From contig NZ_RPDJ01000006.1 of assembly GCF_004023625.1 (NCBI RefSeq), forward strand, positions 310,001 through 374,000: 64,000 bases of DNA, in the 5' to 3' direction. This DNA is from Streptomyces cavernae (GTDB taxonomy: Bacteria > Actinomycetota > Actinomycetes > Streptomycetales > Streptomycetaceae). The notes under the pieces were generated by a model. The model did not search any database and had not been told where the DNA came from. It was given only the letters and a program-made list of their open reading frames with translations. Made by a program: the position numbers and the translations under genes. Positions 60,721-64,000 of the stretch are shown in pieces. Numbering within the stretch: position 1 is the first letter of the stretch; every line of letters starts with the position of its first letter.

Positions 60721-62439
60721 TTACTCCGCCGGCTCGCCGCCGAAGCGCTCCTTGTACGCCGCCAGGTCCTCGTCCGTGATCTTGGCGAAGAGGACCGGGG
60801 GCACCGTGAAGGCCGTGCCCGCGGGGACCGCGGTCAGGGAGCGGGCCTCCTCGGGCGAGACCCAGGCCGCCGTGTCGTTCTCCAGCGCGAAGGCCGAGCG
60901 CATGGCGCGGGACGAGGCCGGGATGAAGGGCTCGGAGACCACCGAGTAGAGGTGGATCAGGTTCATCGCCGTGCGCAGGGTGAGGGCCGCGCCGTCCTTG
61001 TCGGTCTTGATCTCCAGCCAGGGGGCCTTCTCCTCCAGGTAGGAGTTGCCGGCCGACCACAGGGCACGAAGAGCAGCCGCCGCCTTGCGGAACTGGATGG
61101 CCTCCATGTGGCCCTCGTACTCCGCGAGCAGCCGGGCGATCTCCTCGCCGAGCCTCGCCTCCGCCTCGCCGGGCTCGGCGCCCGCCGGGACCGCGTCGCC
61201 GAAGCGCTTGCGGGAGAAGGACAGGACCCGGTTGACGAAGTTGCCGAGGGTGTCCGCCAGGTCCTTGTTCACCGTGGCCGTGAAGTGCTCCCAGGTGAAC
61301 GACGAGTCGTCGGACTCGGGGGCGTTGGCCATCATGAAGTAGCGCCAGTAGTCGGCGGGCAGCACCTCGAGCGCGTCGTGCGTGAAGACGCCGCGCTTCT
61401 GCGAGGTGGAGAACTTGCCGCCGTAGTAGTTCAGCCAGTTGAAGGCCTTGATGACGTCGACCTTCTTCCACGGCGCGCGGGTGCCCAGCAGGGTCGCCGG
61501 GAACATCACGCTGTGGAAGGGGACGTTGTCCTTGCCCATGAACTGCGTGTAGTGGACGTCCGCGTCCGACTCCCACCACCACGAACGCCAGTCACGGTTC
61601 TCCGGGTCCTGGTCCGCCCATTCCTTCGTGGCGCCGATGTACTCGATCGGGGCGTCGAACCAGACGTAGAAGACCTTGCCCTCGGCGGCCAGGTCCGGCC
61701 AGGTGTCGGCCGGGACCGGGACGCCCCAGTCCAGGTCACGGGTGATCGCGCGGTCGTGCAGGCCCTCCGTCAGCCATTTGCGGGCGATGGAGGAGGCCAG
61801 CACCGGCCAGTTGTCGGCGCGCTCGTCGACCCACGCCTCCACTTCGCCGGCGAGGGCCGACTGCAGGAGGAAGAGGTGCTTGGTCTCGCGGACCTCCAGG
61901 TCGCTGCTGCCGCTGATCGCCGAGCGCGGCTCGATCAGGTCGGTCGGGTCCAGCACGCGGGTGCAGTTCTCGCACTGGTCGCCGCGGGCCTTGTCGTAGC
62001 CGCAGTGCGGGCAGGTGCCGATGATGTACCGGTCGGGCAGGAAGCGGCCGTCGGCGTTGGAGTACACCTGGCGGATGGCCCGCTCCTCGATGAAGCCGTT
62101 CGACTTCAGTTCGCGGGCGATCTCCTGCGTGATGTCCCGGTTCTGCGGGGAGGAGCTGCGGCCGAAGTAGTCGAAGGCCAGCTCGAAGCCGTCGTAGACC
62201 GCCTTCTGCGCGTCGTGCGCCTGCGCGCAGAACTCGTCGACGGGCAGACCCTGCTCCTTGGCGGCCAGCTCGGCGGGGGTGCCGTGCTCGTCCGTCGCGC
62301 AGATGTAGAGCACGTCGTGGCCGCGCTGACGGAGGTACCGGGAGTACACGTCGGCCGGGAGCATGGACCCCACCATGTTGCCCAGGTGCTTGATCCCGTT
62401 GATGTACGGAAGGGCGCTGGTGATGAGGTGTCGAGCCAT
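60721..62439 (-). CDS. metG: Methionyl-tRNA synthetase
   Basis: A 572-residue class I synthetase. HIGH-like motif HLGN in [12 protein letters not shown], zinc knuckle [17 protein letters not shown], and a KMSKS-equivalent read as KFSTSQKRG (FSTSQ). It charges tRNA-Met and initiator tRNA. The KMSKS Lys is replaced by Thr/Ser-type residues, so ATP use may rely on neighbours; the Streptomyces type may be normal in this respect. The C-terminal dimerisation domain of E. coli MetRS is missing. ATG 62439 is the clear start. Confidence 0.95.
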   Translation of the reverse strand: MARHLITSALPYINGIKHLGNMVGSMLPADVYSRYLRQRGHDVLYICATDEHGTPAELAAKEQGLPVDEFCAQAHDAQKAVYDGFELAFDYFGRSSSPQNRDITQEIARELKSNGFIEERAIRQVYSNADGRFLPDRYIIGTCPHCGYDKARGDQCENCTRVLDPTDLIEPRSAISGSSDLEVRETKHLFLLQSALAGEVEAWVDERADNWPVLASSIARKWLTEGLHDRAITRDLDWGVPVPADTWPDLAAEGKVFYVWFDAPIEYIGATKEWADQDPENRDWRSWWWESDADVHYTQFMGKDNVPFHSVMFPATLLGTRAPWKKVDVIKAFNWLNYYGGKFSTSQKRGVFTHDALEVLPADYWRYFMMANAPESDDSSFTWEHFTATVNKDLADTLGNFVNRVLSFSRKRFGDAVPAGAEPGEAEARLGEEIARLLAEYEGHMEAIQFRKAAAALRALWSAGNSYLEEKAPWLEIKTDKDGAALTLRTAMNLIHLYSVVSEPFIPASSRAMRSAFALENDTAAWVSPEEARSLTAVPAGTAFTVPPVLFAKITDEDLAAYKERFGGEPAE

Positions 62440-62526
62440 CGCGGGCTGCTCCCAGGTCGTTACGTGGGGTGACGGATTCCACTTTCGATCCGTCTACGAA
62501 CCTTGAAATCGTAGCCGACATGGGTG

Positions 62527-62568
62527 GGCCGTCCGCCTCCCGTTTTACGGGGTGGGAGACGGACGGCC
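62527..62568 (-). terminator. Terminator after the vWA gene
   Basis: GGCCGTCCGCCTCCC (62527-62541) pairs with GGGAGACGGACGGCC (62554-62568), with one mismatch and a 12-nt loop. It follows the vWA stop (62600) on the minus strand. Confidence 0.8.
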
Positions 62569-62599
62569 GTGGTGATCTTCCGGGTTACGGGTTACGGGT

Positions 62600-64000
62600 T
62601 CACGGGCGCCAGGTGGCGAGGACGCCTTCGTAGAGTTCGGTGTCGGTGAGCTCCCGGGGGGCGGGGCCCGCGTGGAAGAAGGCGGCGTTGTCGGCCTTCA
62701 GCTTGCGCAGGTAGTCGAAGCCCTTGGCGTCGTGGTCGCCGAAGGCGACGAACTGGAAGAAGATCGGGTGCTTCGCCGCGTCCGCGAGCGCCTGGTTGGC
62801 GGGGCCCTTGGCGTCCGGCGGGCCGTCCGTCTGGAAGACGACCAGGGCCGGGCCGGTGGTGGAGGACTTCTCGTAGTCGGCGACGATCGCCTCGATCGCG
62901 GCGTGGTAGCTGGTACGGCCCATGCGGCCGAGGCCCGCGTGGAGTTCGTCGACCTTGCCGTCGTACGCGTCGAGCGTCAGCTCGCCGGTGCCGTCGAGCT
63001 CGGTCGAGAAGAAGACGACGTGCACGGTGGCGTCGGGGTCGGTGTGCGCGGCGAGCGCGAGCACCTGCTCCCCGAGGGCCTGGGCGGAGCCGTCCTTGAA
63101 GTAGGGGCGCATGGAGCCGGAGCGGTCCAGCACGAGGTAGACCCGGGCGCGGGCGCCCGTGAGACCCCGCTCCTTGAGCACGGCGTCGGCGGCCTTGTAG
63201 GGGCCGACCAGCTCCGGGGCACGCGACTTCACCCGGGCGAGCGTGAGCGCGGGCTTGCCGGGGACCTTGGTCGCCTCGGTCGCCTCCGTCGGCTCGGGGC
63301 CCTCGGTCGCCTCGGAGGGTGCCGCTGCCACAGGGGCTTCCTCGGCAGCGGCGGGCTCGGCCGCGTCAACCGTCGCCTCGTCCGCGGCGGCGGCGAGGAC
63401 GGGCTCGGGCCGGGGTTCGGCCGGGGCGTCCGTGGACTCGGGCGCGGGTGCGGGCTCAGGGGCGGGCGCGGAGACGGGCTCCTCGGCAGCCGGCTCGGTG
63501 GCGGGCTGCTCCGGCTCCGGCTCGGGGGTGGGCTCCTGCGCCGCAGGGGCCGACTCCTCGGCGGCGGGCTCCGGCTCGGGTTCCGCGGCGGACGCCGGTT
63601 CCGGCTTCGGCTCGGGTTCGGCGGCGGCAACCGGTTCCGGGGCGGCCGTGGTTTCCTCGGCCTCGGCGGTGGCCTTGGGCTCCTCGGGTTCGTCGGTCTT
63701 CGCGGCGGGCTCCTGCGCCGCGGCGGCAGGCTCGGGCTCCTGCGCCGCAGGGGCCGACTCCTCGGCGGCGGGCTCCGGCTCGGGTTCCGCGGCGGACGCC
63801 GGTTCCGGCTTCGGCTCGGGTTCGGCGGCGGCAACCGGTTCCGGGGCGGCCGGGGTCTCCTCGACCTCGGGAGTGGCCTCGGGCTCCTCGGCCTTCGCGA
63901 CGGGCGCGGACTCCTCGGCGGCCGGGGTCTCCTCGACCTCGGCGGCGGCCTCGGGCTCCTCGGCCTTCGCGACGGGCTCGGACTCCTCCGGCTTCGCGGT
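62600..64000 (-). CDS. TerF-like protein, vWA domain with long Pro/Ala/Glu-rich region, 5' end missing
   Basis: The frame stays open from the stop at 62600 through the edge, so the true start is outside (a GTG at 63331 is internal). The last ~210 residues are a vWA domain: MIDAS DRSGS in [24 protein letters not shown] and FQTDGPPD. It closely resembles the C-terminal TerF vWA, which follows a TerD domain in tellurite-resistance and stress clusters. The preceding ~220 residues are almost only Pro, Ala, Glu and Val, with a perfect 119-bp duplication. The N-terminal TerD domain is predicted beyond the window. Confidence 0.82.
   Translation of the reverse strand, partial: TAKPEESEPVAKAEEPEAAAEVEETPAAEESAPVAKAEEPEATPEVEETPAAPEPVAAAEPEPKPEPASAAEPEPEPAAEESAPAAQEPEPAAAAQEPAAKTDEPEEPKATAEAEETTAAPEPVAAAEPEPKPEPASAAEPEPEPAAEESAPAAQEPTPEPEPEQPATEPAAEEPVSAPAPEPAPAPESTDAPAEPRPEPVLAAAADEATVDAAEPAAAEEAPVAAAPSEATEGPEPTEATEATKVPGKPALTLARVKSRAPELVGPYKAADAVLKERGLTGARARVYLVLDRSGSMRPYFKDGSAQALGEQVLALAAHTDPDATVHVVFFSTELDGTGELTLDAYDGKVDELHAGLGRMGRTSYHAAIEAIVADYEKSSTTGPALVVFQTDGPPDAKGPANQALADAAKHPIFFQFVAFGDHDAKGFDYLRKLKADNAAFFHAGPAPRELTDTELYEGVLATWRP
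63530..63852 (-). repeat. Perfect 119-bp direct repeat, 204-bp period, in the vWA gene
   Basis: 63530-63648 is identical to 63734-63852. The offset of 204 bp is 68 codons, so the reading frame is kept. It lies in the disordered Pro/Ala/Glu stretch and may vary in copy number. Confidence 0.93.

Noticed and set aside
60667-62472. Plus-strand frame of 601 codons opposite metG
   Set aside because: Antisense shadow of a universally conserved synthetase.

Overview
The window looks like chromosomal DNA of a Streptomyces or a very close relative. GC content is very high, and nearly all real genes have G or C in the third codon position. Gene content is typical of the genus: FhaA-type FHA protein, PknB-type kinases, a Bpa proteasome activator, mycothiol-type maleylpyruvate isomerase fold, an AfsQ-free but SpoIIE/ATPase-type phosphatase, bkd clusters and a parS site. 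Gene order from fhaA through two bkd clusters to aspS and metG resembles the conserved core near oriC of Streptomyces chromosomes. This is recalled family knowledge and was not checked by a search. No transposase, integrase, phage gene, CRISPR array, rRNA or antibiotic cluster is visible.

Layout. 1-9.4 kb: 3' part of fhaA (-), tRNA-Leu(CAG) with a strong terminator, a DUF2252 protein, a J-domain protein, a rhodanese, an acyl-CoA dehydrogenase (-) with a KstR-like operator, and a translationally coupled trio (DUF5819, HTTM membrane protein, SpoU/TrmH methyltransferase). 9.4-20.3 kb: paaN (-) opposite a 3-hydroxyacyl-CoA dehydrogenase and TetR pair, an Lrp/AsnC regulator (-) opposite the bkdABC operon, then MobA-DUF6457 and MoeA molybdenum-cofactor genes. 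20.3-31.1 kb: a K+ channel whose start codon lies in a parS site, a DrrAB-like ABC exporter (-), a repeat-rich gap, a quinone oxidoreductase, a small secreted membrane protein, PadR, Bpa, a secreted protein and two divergent Ser/Thr kinases. 31.1-39 kb: second bkd operon (bkdFGH type), a DD-carboxypeptidase (-), and a GntR-MFS pair. 39-54 kb: a duplicated-domain lipoprotein, a DinB-like enzyme, a nitrilase-type hydrolase, a GlxA regulator, a cupin, a thioredoxin-NHL fusion, aminopeptidase M18, a FadE5-like dehydrogenase, an SseB-like protein, a pirin and a SpoIIE-type phosphatase. 54-64 kb: aspS, a remnant, MerR with two divergent membrane proteins, an MHYT protein, metG and the C-terminal vWA part of a TerF-like protein.

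How the genes work together. The strongest theme is acyl-CoA and branched-chain catabolism: two complete branched-chain 2-oxoacid dehydrogenase E1a-E1b-E2 operons, PaaN, a PaaH-type dehydrogenase and two acyl-CoA dehydrogenases. An 18-bp TetR-type operator occurs once in the paaN/paaH divergent region and, with 16 of 18 bases identical, again upstream of bkdA. This suggests that one regulator (the TetR encoded between them) links phenylacetate or fatty-acid degradation to branched-chain acid oxidation. A second theme is signalling and redox housekeeping: kinases, SpoIIE phosphatase, FHA protein, thioredoxin-NHL and rhodanese. Intergenic gaps are unusually rich in tandem minisatellites (21-46 bp units) and include one 242-bp element bounded by perfect 18-bp inverted repeats.

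Limits. All names come from reading motifs by eye, and no alignment or database search was run. bkd symbols follow S. avermitilis usage as remembered.
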